Source: Klebsormidium nitens (lineage: Eukaryota; Streptophyta; Klebsormidiophyceae; Klebsormidiales; Klebsormidiaceae). From it: a stretch of 40,138 nt of DNA. The notes below the pieces were generated by a model. It ran no database searches. It saw only the letters and a list, made by a program, of their open reading frames with translations, and was not told the DNA's origin. How positions within the stretch are numbered: the stretch's first letter is position 1; every line of letters starts with the position of its first letter. Position numbers and translations under genes: made by a program. The stretch covers positions 25,725 to 65,862 of the forward strand of contig DF237474.1 of assembly GCA_000708835.1 (NCBI GenBank), in the 5' to 3' direction. Positions 10,101 through 18,038 of this stretch are shown here, in pieces.

Positions 10101-11430
10101 GAGCCAAAGCCCTCACCGACATCTGGGAAGACATCAACACCCTGAACCACCTGTGGACCGGGGTCCTCGACCCCAACTGGAGCAAGGGCGAGGTGGAGAG
10201 AGTGCGCCGGAGAGCGCAGTCCTACCGGTTTCGGGACGGGGTGGTGATACACCATCTTAATAGCGATGGGGAGGAGGAGCCCCGGACCTGCGACGGGGTG
10301 CTGTTGCGCCTCCTGGCAGGGGGGGAGGAGAAGATCGTGCCAGCACCGCAACAGCGGGACAACCTGGTTCGAGAAATTCACGACTTCACCGGGCACTGGG
10401 GCGAGAAACGCACGGTGCACCTCCTCAAACGAACCTACTGGTGGGCCGGGATGTACAAGACGGCCCAAGACGGCGTGGCAAGTTGCCAACAGTGCGACCG
10501 GACCAAGGCGAGCTTCTCGGTCAAGATGTCGGGGATGAAGTCCCTGCCCATCATGGGGCTGGGGTACCGGTGGAGCCTGGACTTCGCCGGGCCTCTGCTG
10601 ACGACCCGGAGCCGGAAGCGGTACTGCCTGGTCATCATCGAGCACTTCAACAAGTGGTGCCAGCTAGTGGCGCTGCCCAGCAAGCACTTGGGGAAGGTGG
10701 CGGAGGCGTTCCTGGCCATTATGACCCGGTTCGGAGCCTGCGCGGAAGTCCTAACGGACAACGGGAGTGAGTTCATGGGCGAGTTTGACGCCCTCTGTCA
10801 ACGACTCCTCCTCGACCACCGCACCACCTCCCGGTACCACCCCCAGTCCAACGGCCTGACGGAGCGCTTGGTGCGCACCATCAAGGAAGGCATCACCCGC
10901 TAGGGACGGAAGCCGACCGCCGGACGTGGGACGAGTGGCTGCCGTACCTGGCAATGGGGTACCGGATGAGCCCAAAGACGGCTCTGGGGGGATACTCCCC
11001 CTACTTCCTTTTGCACGGCCGTCACCCCATGCTTACGGGGGAGGCGGTCAAGCAGTTGGTGGGAACTCCGGTCGATTTCGACACACCGGAGCAGTGGGTG
11101 GCGGCATGCCACCAGCGAGCGGAGGTGCTGCAGCGGGAGATGCCCCTGGCCTTGGGGAACCTGCTCGCTGCGCAGCACCGGGACCAACGGCGGTACGACC
11201 ACGTGCGCAAGACGGGGTACCGGCCGAAGGTGCGGAAATTTGAAGTGGGGGACCTGGCCTACCTCCGGCGCCAACCGGCGGACAAGACGGACGTGTCCGT
11301 GACGCGCGAGGCGTACCGGGTACACCAGGTCGGCTCCAACGGGCGCTTGGTGTTGCAAGGGGCGGACGGGACGCTGTTCAAGGAGCATATCGAGAACTGC
11401 GCCCCCTGCCACAACCCCAACATCGACACC
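10101..11430 (+). pseudogene. pol: Integrase: HHCC zinc domain, DDE core and C-terminal barrel, one break
   Basis: The zinc domain has His residues in EIHDFTGHWG near 10,375 and the paired Cys in CQQC near 10,483. The core has Asp in WSLDFAGPL near 10,575, Asp in VLTDNGSEF near 10,750 and Glu in SNGLTERLVRTIK near 10,850, giving D,D(35)E-type spacing. TAG at 10,901-10,903 ends this frame, and the rest (RTWDEWLPYLAMGYR onward) is in another frame, so an indel lies near 10,903. The C-terminal part, with VGDLAYLRR near 11,250 and GTLFKEHIENC near 11,375, looks like the integrase C-terminal barrel. No chromodomain is present; the PHD finger follows directly. Confidence 0.9.
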
Positions 11431-11454
11431 ACCATCGACCCGACGCTCACGACA

Positions 11455-11631
11455 GTGACGGCAGATCACGCCTGCCAAATATGCAAGAGCCCCGGCCGGC
11501 AAGCAACGATGTTGCTTTGCGACTACTGCCTGGAGGGTTACCACATGGGCTGCCTAGAACCGGCGGTCAAGGAGGTGCCCAAGGGAGTTTGGCTGTGCTC
11601 AAGCTGCACCCAGAGCTTGCAGCAAGGGTAA
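11455..11631 (+). CDS. PHD finger at the integrase C-terminus
   Basis: In frame with the integrase C-terminal part, this ends at TAA 11,629-11,631. The Cys/His spacing at 11,473-11,606 is C-x2-C-x11-C-x2-C-x4-H-x2-C-x14-C-x2-C, the C4HC3 signature of a PHD finger. The core reads LLCDYC, GYHMGCL and VPKGVWLCSSC, which is complete and unbroken. It resembles plant PHD fingers of the ATXR5/6 type, which bind the histone H3 tail. The inferred role is steering integration to chromatin with a particular H3 state, the job a chromodomain does in chromoviruses. Ligand specificity cannot be read from sequence. Confidence 0.88.
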   Translation: MTADHACQICKSPGRQATMLLCDYCLEGYHMGCLEPAVKEVPKGVWLCSSCTQSLQQG

Positions 11632-11659
11632 CTCGCCACAGCCGCGGGGGCCGCGGCAG

Positions 11660-11673
11660 GCGAGTGGGGGGGA
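11660..11673 (+). other. Polypurine tract candidate of the gypsy element
   Basis: A run of purines (GAGTGGGGGGGAA, with one T) lies about 30 bases after the last stop codon and directly before the 180-bp repeat. This is where the plus-strand primer and start of the 3' LTR would be expected. The next bases do not begin with TG, so the LTR start is not certain. Confidence 0.5.
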
Positions 11674-11853
11674 AGTAAACGGATAGCCACGGGTCTAGCC
11701 GGGCTATGCCTAGAAATTTCTGCATGGCTAGATGCGGATGGGAAACACCCAAATGAGAGCCGGAGAGTAGCGTGACTAACAATTCCGGGCTCGGAGTTCA
11801 TTGCGTTCAGCCGGACCCGATGAGGACCGGCAATAGCCGCGTAGCGCACGGCA
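11674..11853 (+). repeat. 180-bp interspersed repeat, copy A
   Basis: This matches 12,512-12,691 in the same orientation at 176 of 180 positions. The four differences are all transitions, two of them at CpG sites. It begins AGTAAACGG directly after the polypurine tract and ends GCACGGCA. It can fold: GCCG(C/T)G-TAGCG-CACGGC near its end, and two mutually exclusive stems, ATAGCC with GGCTAT or TCTAGCC with GGCTAGA, near its start. Unlike copy B, it has no flanking duplication. It may be the start of the 3' LTR, or an inserted short element. Confidence 0.7.
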
Positions 11854-12504
11854 GCTGCCATGCCGTGGGACGTCCGTGCCGTACCACGTAGCGCGCGCGC
11901 CCGCGGCCGGCGGCATAGAGGGTGGCAACCGGCGGGAGTCATCCACGCGGCCGCCTCAAGGGTTTCGAGGCTCCGGTGGCCTGTCAAGTGTGCACCGGGA
12001 TGACCACATGGATCCGGTTCAGTGGCTCCGGTGTGACCACACAAATCCGGTCAAGTGACCAATAGCTGTACGAGGTCACACGAGTGTAGCAGATGCTAGG
12101 GTTGCTAGTTGTTGACCTCCGGCCGAGTGTAGATCTGGAGCTGTAGGCTGATCTCCGGCCAAGAGGTAGTAGTAGTATATCTACTTGCTTCTAGAGTAGT
12201 GTGACTCACTTCTCAAGTTGCAAGTTCTCTGTATCCTTGTGAGGACAATGGCGCCTAAGCATGAGAGAAGGACCTGTTGACAGCGAGCAGCGATCTCCGG
12301 CGTGGAGCACGACTTCGGTGATGTGAGTGTTGAGCTGTGTGCAATGGAGGCTTTCTTGTCATGCGAGTCATTGGGAGGCCGGAGCAATGTATGAGGAGTC
12401 AAGGCATAGCATGGGGTATGTATGGTCAATGTATGGTTGTATGGTCTGTATATCGGTGACTATCCCTTTGAGCAAGCACCCAAGTGTAAAGCCGAGAAGT
12501 GGCA
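11854..12504. other. Non-coding stretch, LTR-like sequence
   Basis: No convincing gene. GC content drops from gypsy-like to moderate here. A TATA-like GTATATCTAC at about 12,174-12,183 and a later stretch ending GAGGACA-A-TGGCGCC at about 12,241-12,256 would fit an LTR end next to a primer site complementary to a tRNA ending GGCGCCA, but no second LTR copy in the window can confirm it. It may be the remainder of the gypsy 3' LTR plus flanking sequence. Confidence 0.3.
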
Positions 12505-12701
12505 TTTACTTAGTAAACGGATAGCCACGGGTCTAGCCGGGCTATGCCTAGAAGTTTCTGCATGGCTAGATGCGGATGGGAAACACCCAAGTGAGAGCCG
12601 GAGAGTAGCGTGACTAACAATTCCGGGCTCGGAGTTCATTGCGTTCAGCCGGACCTGATGAGGACCGGCAATAGCCGTGTAGCGCACGGCATCTTTACTT
12701 A
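12505..12701 (+). repeat. 180-bp repeat, copy B, with 8-bp flanking direct repeats
   Basis: The repeat body is 12,512-12,691, nearly identical to copy A. It is bounded by TTTACTTA at 12,505-12,512 and again at 12,694-12,701, which looks like a target-site duplication. That implies the unit moved as a short element of about 181 bp. There are no terminal inverted repeats and no clear TG/CA ends. A short LTR left alone by recombination or a structured SINE-like element are both possible; I see no convincing tRNA A and B boxes. Confidence 0.6.
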
Positions 12702-13009
12702 AATTAGCTTGGTCGAAACTAATTGAGGTGCATGTCTGCTTATCTGAATTGGAATTTGTGTTCAGGTAAGAGTTGGCGAAGTGGATCTGGTCTCCCCTCC
12801 CCCCTTGCATAGGGAACATACCAACCTGGCCGTTCGCTATGCACTCTGCTACGGAAGTCGGGGTGTGATGTTATTGAGCTGTGATTGATTATTGCTAAAT
12901 TATGTAATTCGTGGGGCGAAATGAGGTGAGTTGTAGGCATATTGCTCAGAATTGCTAGGCGATTCACACTAGTGTCTCTGATTTTAGCTAGTTGTGACTC
13001 AGCGCGCCG
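12702..13009. other. Non-coding stretch downstream of the truncated second element
   Basis: No ORF with recognisable content. On the - strand, this is where reverse transcriptase would be expected to follow the second DNMT, and none is present. Three-frame reading shows stops and no RT motif. Confidence 0.5.
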
Positions 13010-14020
13010 TCAATTTAAGAAGAAGGCATGCTGAAATACCATGATAGCTCCAATCAGGAATTTAATTTGAAACATATCCATGGTTCCTCCTAACATTCGC
13101 CTGCGCTCTGCCTCCGTAACTGCGTCATGTGCAGTTGTGCCGACCATGAAACCCATGGCGGCTTCCCTTTCGTTTGCATTGGGTTCTTCCAAGTTCCCAG
13201 TGTCTGTGTTAATTAGCAAGCTGTGCCCATTATCTCGGTAGGCATGTGATCCTTTCACTGTGACGAATGTGGCAAAAGCTCGTAGCGGTTTGCTGACTTC
13301 GTTCACTGCGTAATCCCCTGGGACTCATGCATGCGCGGCTAATTGAGCTTCATGGTGATCTTCAATTATGTCGCACACTGTCTGAGTGGGTAGGTTTTGG
13401 AATGTATATGCTGCACCATGTTATCCAACAAGGCTAGTGGTATACCATTGGTCCAAAATCGCCGATTGCGGTGTGCATATGATCCTACGGCTACTGCATC
13501 AAAGGCCACTCCTGGGCCTAATATTCCCTTGACTACATGGTTATATTCTTGTGCGACTTGTGGGTCGCGATGGTCCGTTGCGTCAACGTTTTCGAAGAGC
13601 CATATGCATGGACCATGATTACGATATATTAATCGTACTATTTATGTGCATGTGTAAAACAATGCCGTGCGGGTGTCCCGCAATCCAAGCGGCTTAGTGG
13701 CCGCGGATGAAAATCCCTGGCATGGGAATCCGGCTACTACCATGTCCACTGGCTCGAGTGTAGTTATGTGTTGCTCGGTTATGCCGACACGTCATGTGGT
13801 AATGTGTCGTGGCATGTAGTTATTGCTTCGGATGTAATGAGATGTGGAAACAACTTAACGAGAGTGGCCAACCTTTGTTGAGCCACTTCACGGCTGAGGC
13901 TGTCAATTTCGCATGCATACACTTTGCGAACTCTTACACCGTTGCGCACAAGTGCTTCTGTTGTTGCGCACAATCCAGAACATAGTTCTAGCACCACTAT
14001 GCCTGAACTATTTACAGCCG
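13010..14020 (-). pseudogene. Decayed C5 cytosine methyltransferase of the second element
   Basis: Motifs in order on the - strand: motif I VLELCSGLCATTEAL near 14,000; VYACEIDSLSREV; DVS near 13,785; motif IV AGFPCQGFS with Pro-Cys-Gln at 13,725-13,717; motif VI ENVDATDH near 13,585; motif VIII AHRNRRFWTNG near 13,460; and a C-terminal EPNANEREAAMGF and RRMLGGT near 13,080. The catalytic Cys and Glu are kept. Breaks: a frameshift near 13,782, TAA at 13,644-13,642, a frameshift near 13,378 and TGA at 13,327-13,325. Both in-frame stops can be explained by C-to-T change of CAA and CGA. It aligns motif by motif with the first element's DNMT, so both derive from one captured gene. Confidence 0.88.
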
Positions 14021-14781
14021 TTTGTTCGTGGATATCCACAAAGTTCGAATCCAATGGGGATCCATATCTAGAGGCCAAAAGTATAGCCGGAGGCGGCTGC
14101 TCTGTAAGGCTACGGATAGTCCGCTGAAAACTAGCTATGACACTCTGTGTGGCTAGCTGGTCTCGAAATTCTAACTGTAGCCGAACTGCTCTCTCCTCCT
14201 GCGCCGACTGCGGCGCTACTACAGGACACCTACAAAGCCGCTCAAACGGCGGCGGGGGCCTGGGGGCGTTGCGCCCGATATCTGCTGGCTGTCCGGAGGC
14301 GGCTGCGGCACTCACTCGACCTGCGTAAGCAAGAGTGACGTGGTTAATGCGCGAGCTGGTTGCGGCAAGCAAGCAATTATTGACCAAGTCCACATTAAAG
14401 ATGGACGGCAGCTCCGCGGTGGGGGATCCCTCTTCCCACCATTTCGGATAATAGGTCAAAGTTTGGTTGTATGGATTTGGTGTCAAGCCAATCCTGCCGA
14501 TGACGCTCATGCCGACGAGGGTCTCCCGGGTCTGCGACGGAACAATTGTTAGTTTGACCTGGACCGTCGTAGACGCAGACGTGTGTGGATTAATCGCGAT
14601 TTCGATTGTGTCCCACGTACGATCAACGGGTGCTGTAGTGACAGCATCCGCTGTAATTAGACTGATTGCCTTTCGTTGGCGCATTTCTGGAGTGATGCCT
14701 AACTTTTTGGCTGTCCAGTTGGATATTATTACGCTTTCACAGCCGTTGTCTATTGTTAGCCATTCCAGGGCAACGCCGTAA
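14021..14781 (-). pseudogene. Retropepsin-like protease domain of the second element
   Basis: The frame that leads into the DNMT, read upstream of its first ATG at 14,684, contains ALEWLTIDNGCESVIIS near 14,770-14,720. This has the shape of a retropepsin active site, but with Asp-Asn-Gly instead of Asp-Ser/Thr-Gly. Downstream TLVGMSVIGRIGL near 14,510 matches the second-half hydrophobic motif. A Pro-rich connector then leads to motif I of the DNMT in the same frame, so protease and DNMT were fused, the same order as in the first element. The frame upstream is lost near 14,778, where another frame ends. Confidence 0.6.
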
Positions 14782-16330
14782 TTAAGAAAGCTCGCGTTGG
14801 TTCGGAATTGTCGATTCGAGGGGCGTGGTGGAAACCTGTTACCCTGTCTGCGTGGTCCATAAGGGCCAGCTGATTTAAGCGCAGACGTCCAACTGGACTA
14901 ATGAATTGACTGTATGACTTACAATGTTGACGAGCTGAGGTGGCCTGCTGGACCGGCAGGTCACAGAGGGCCAACGGAGGTGCGTAAACCCTGTGTCTTA
15001 CGGCACTGGGTTGTTTAACTTCTCACCGCTGATAGTGTCTGTACACTCCTGACGCGGTGGCGTGTAAAACTTGGGACGCCAGACAGAATCGCATAAACAG
15101 GGCTACAGACTGCCAGGCGTTTTTAAAAGTTGCAGTAAGTTCTACTCCTGGCTCTGGTTTCAGAAACTGAAAAACCATTGGTTCTGGTTCCAAAAGCCAC
15201 TTTGATTTAACCAGAACGGACAACCCATATTCTAACTTCTCCAGAAACTCCTGGGGTAAGTTGTGTGCGGAGGTCCAGTGAAACTCAAACTCTTCACTTT
15301 CCGTAATGTCTAAGACAGTGCCCACAGCCCGAACCTGGGCAGTGGTTAATTGGGTTTGGTTGTCGGTCTCTGATGTTACCGGACCTACGAGGGTAGTAGT
15401 GTAATCCAAATCCTGTTCTCGAGACGATTTTGCGCTGTGGGCAGTTGGGTTTTGCTCAGAACAAGTGTCTTTGGACGCTTCCAGCTGACGTAATTCCGGG
15501 CATGGACTTACCATGTTGTCGCTGGCGGCGCTGACAGGTCTTGCAGGCTGGTCAGGCTCGCTCGTGCTCCCGGGGTCAGGGGTCGTGGAGGCAGCCTGGA
15601 GCGGCGGCACTGCGGGGGCTGGGTCCGCGGTGGACGTCGGCAGGACNNNNNNNNNNNNNNNNNNNNNNNNNNNNNNNNNNNNNNNNNNNNNNNNNNNNNN
15701 NNNNNNNNNNNNNNNNNNNNNNNNNNNNNNNNNNNNNNNNNNNNNNNNNNNNNNNNNNNNNNNNNCAGGGGCAGCCTGCTGGGGCTGGCCCTGGGCGGAC
15801 GAGGGGCTGGGCTGGGCTGGTGCTGCGGGGGCGATCTTCTGGAGGGCCGGCAGGTGCTGCTCGAAGTTGGCCATCCGGTTGTCGAGGCTGTTGAGCATGG
15901 TGAAGATGCCGCCCTTGGGGCGCTTGGGGGCCGGGGCGGGCTCCCTCTCCTCCCGGCGGCGCCGGAACTCAGCCTCCAGGCGGTCGGCTGTCCGGATGTA
16001 CCTGACGCAGCGGTGGGCGGCCTCCCGGTCGCCCATGACGAAGAAGTTGCACTGGACCGCAATGAGCTTGCGGTCCACCTTGCCAGCGTGCTTCTCGGAG
16101 CCCTGGGTGGGGACGCGGCGCTGGACCACGTCGCCGATCAGCCGCTGCTCGTCCCGGGGAACGTCATCCCAGAAGCAGGGGTAGTCCTGGGAGTCGTTGA
16201 TGATGTGGGTGGAGGACCAGGGGTGCAGGATGTCGTTGTCCGAACCCACTTCAGAGTGGTTCGAGTCGTAGCGGGGCTGCCGCTGGCACAGCCGACGCAG
16301 GTTTTCGACGATGGGGGACGTCTAGGGGAG
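14756..16330 (-). pseudogene. Linker ORF with GC-rich insert and assembly gap
   Basis: On the - strand, one frame runs from about 16,330 to 15,023, through the N gap, and after a TGA (CGA-like context) at 15,025-15,023 continues to 14,756. The first half is GC-rich and codes for an Arg/Glu-rich, then Pro/Ala-rich protein; the second half has normal GC and a hydrophobic ordered part near 15,290-15,030. Its upstream edge at about 16,323 looks like a 3' splice site (CCCTCCCCTAG), so this part may be an exon or an inserted host fragment. I recognise no domain. The part below 15,500 belongs by position and base composition to the second element. Confidence 0.45.
15647..15765. other. Assembly gap (119 N)
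   Basis: A run of N inside the GC-rich Pro/Ala-coding part of the preceding ORF. The true length is unknown, so frame continuity across it is not proven. Confidence 1.
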
Positions 16331-16367
16331 GGTCACGCGGTCTGCAGACGGGGGGGAAAGGCTTGGG

Positions 16368-18038
16368 TTATTCTGGAGGTCCAGAGGAGACAGGTCTGAT
16401 GTCTCTGGGCTGTCCAGCTCTTCCGCTCCCGACTCCGCAGTACTCGATCTCACTAGTTTCCTGGTCTGACGGCTGATAGGATGGATCTTCTGACTGAGCA
16501 TCCGAAGAAGAAGAAGACTCGGTTCTGCCAAAATTTGGCACAAACCGGCGGTGGTTCTGAGACATGTCTACGTTCTTCTCCTCCCACGCACCTTCTGGCT
16601 CGACTGGGTCCTCTAGCTCAGGGACGTCGTCGTCATCTGGCAAATCTGACGTGATTGTCGCTGCCAGCTGTTCTATTTCGGAGAAGAAAGACAGGGGAGG
16701 CAAGCTGCTGCCAAACTCTCGCAGCGGAGTATCTTCCAGGCTGTTGTAAAGCGGTCCAAAACCAGTCTCCAAAGTCTCTAGCTGCTCTGCATTAAGCGGC
16801 GGATAGAATGCAGATGCGGCCAAAGCGGCTAAGCCGGGCTGCCTACCTCCTGGGAAAGGCTCAGGCGCGGGCGGGTCCCGCTGGACATGCTGCTGCGGCT
16901 GGCCATTCTGCTGCTGGCCAGTTTGCTGCGGCTGCGCGCTCGGCTGCCCCCCTCCTTCTGTCTGCGCAGAAACCTGGGGGCGCCCGCCCCCCACAGCTGG
17001 GTCCCGCTGGTGCTCCTCAGATGCCATGGTACGGCTGCGCAGGGGCGAGAGGACAAGCTGTTGGCTGGGGGGGGATGCTCCCTGTGTGGACAATTTGAGC
17101 AAGGAAGTGGCTGCAGTATTGGTATGGTCTTCCAAAATGGAAGACTGTGGAAGATTGCCTGGCTGCAGGGCTGGCGATTCCTGTCCTAGTCGGCATGGGT
17201 AAGGATGCTCCATGTGAAGAGATCCTTCTTTTGGACAAGTGTGTGGCTGTGGGTCGGCAATATTGTCGACGCGCAAGCCTAATGCAGGATCGTCACGAGT
17301 CTTGTGTGCCAGTTTGTCAGCTTCTAGATTGTCAAGGTGACAATGGTGCATGCTCGAGCATAAGCAAGCCAAGCTTGCTCGAGCTGCCCTCTCTGACTGA
17401 TGCTGGTTAGGCAGAGGCTCCTGACTCTTTGGATCTCCAGAGGGGTCAGCTGAGGTGCCAGTGGCACTGGACACCTGTTCAGTGAGGTTGGATGGACTGG
17501 CAGTGGAGTCTGCCAGGTCATCATCCGAACTAGAATGGTTTGTCGAACTGGATCCAGTAGGTCTGGGTGTCCTGGCTGCCAGCTTGGCTCTTTCAGTGCT
17601 CTGTGCTTCTGGAGATAGAGACTGAAACCCAAAATCATAGCCACGCGGATCCTTCTTTAGTACAGCTTGGAAATCCGGATGAGGGTTTTTGTAGCTGTTT
17701 GGATTTGGATCTGCGGGCGGTGTGCGTGGACTTCCGATCCACTGTGGGTCAGCCGGGTCCTTCCAATATTCATAATTTTCATGGTATTTATTTGTTATGA
17801 TTGGGGGTAGTTTATCCAATTCTTCTAGTTCTTTAGTCATCTTTATGCTTCGTTTGTGTTGTTCCGCCTCATCCTTTGCTCGTTGAGCATCGGTTCTAAG
17901 TTGGTCCTTAGGTATATGATATAAAAATTGCGGCGCTTCCGCTTTTGCTATTTCCAAGGATCGAAAAGTTTCAGACTTCTCAGAATAATTGATTGTGCTC
18001 CCTTCCCCCCCCCCTCGCATCGGAACGGAATTTCTCAA
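16368..18038 (-). CDS. Linker ORF of the second element, frameshifted from gag
   Basis: It overlaps the end of gag in another frame. The overlap contains a long G run on the - strand (C run at about 18,005-18,015), and both frames read a Gly-Gly-Gly there; joining them at the run would give one continuous Gag-linker protein. The first third is Lys/Glu/Asp/Asn-rich; the middle is Ser/Pro/Gln-rich; the end is acidic. A Met-Ala-Ser start inside it at about 17,026 could instead begin a separate protein. No domain recognised. It ends at 16,368. Confidence 0.55.
   Translation of the reverse strand: MRNSVPMRGGGEGSTINYSEKSETFRSLEIAKAEAPQFLYHIPKDQLRTDAQRAKDEAEQHKRSIKMTKELEELDKLPPIITNKYHENYEYWKDPADPQWIGSPRTPPADPNPNSYKNPHPDFQAVLKKDPRGYDFGFQSLSPEAQSTERAKLAARTPRPTGSSSTNHSSSDDDLADSTASPSNLTEQVSSATGTSADPSGDPKSQEPLPNQHQSERAARASLACLCSSMHHCHLDNLEADKLAHKTRDDPALGLRVDNIADPQPHTCPKEGSLHMEHPYPCRLGQESPALQPGNLPQSSILEDHTNTAATSLLKLSTQGASPPSQQLVLSPLRSRTMASEEHQRDPAVGGGRPQVSAQTEGGGQPSAQPQQTGQQQNGQPQQHVQRDPPAPEPFPGGRQPGLAALAASAFYPPLNAEQLETLETGFGPLYNSLEDTPLREFGSSLPPLSFFSEIEQLAATITSDLPDDDDVPELEDPVEPEGAWEEKNVDMSQNHRRFVPNFGRTESSSSSDAQSEDPSYQPSDQETSEIEYCGVGSGRAGQPRDIRPVSSGPPE

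Larger units (their letters stand above)
1..11675 (+). mobile_element. Ty3/gypsy LTR retrotransposon with DNMT and PHD modules, left end cut by window
   Basis: One GC-rich unit reads gag, long linker, protease, DNA methyltransferase, reverse transcriptase, RNase H, integrase, PHD finger on the + strand. RT before RNase H before integrase is the Ty3/gypsy order. A polypurine tract follows the last stop. The 5' LTR, primer binding site and gag start lie outside the window. The reading frame is broken by stops at 276, 1194, 5098, 5662, about 5809 and 6277 and by frameshifts near 3680, 6430, 6895, 9354 and 10,903, so this copy looks non-autonomous, unless some breaks are assembly errors in a GC- and homopolymer-rich template. 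GC content falls sharply after about 12,050, which marks the element against its surroundings. Confidence 0.93.

Noticed and set aside
9479-10645. 388-codon minus-strand ORF opposite RNase H and integrase
   Set aside because: It mirrors a GC-rich coding strand; its translation lacks domain structure, while the + strand has full catalytic motifs.
11674-11853. Hammerhead or retrozyme reading of the 180-bp repeat because of CTGATGA in copy B
   Set aside because: The GAAA box and third stem of a hammerhead are missing, and copy A has CCGATGA instead.
12241-12262. TGGCGCC primer-site-like sequence after a possible LTR end
   Set aside because: No gag leader or element follows and no second LTR is present, so it is kept only as a weak remark.
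15513-16399. Plus-strand ORFs across the N gap
   Set aside because: Open only because of high GC and N-filled codons; the minus strand continues the element in a consistent direction.
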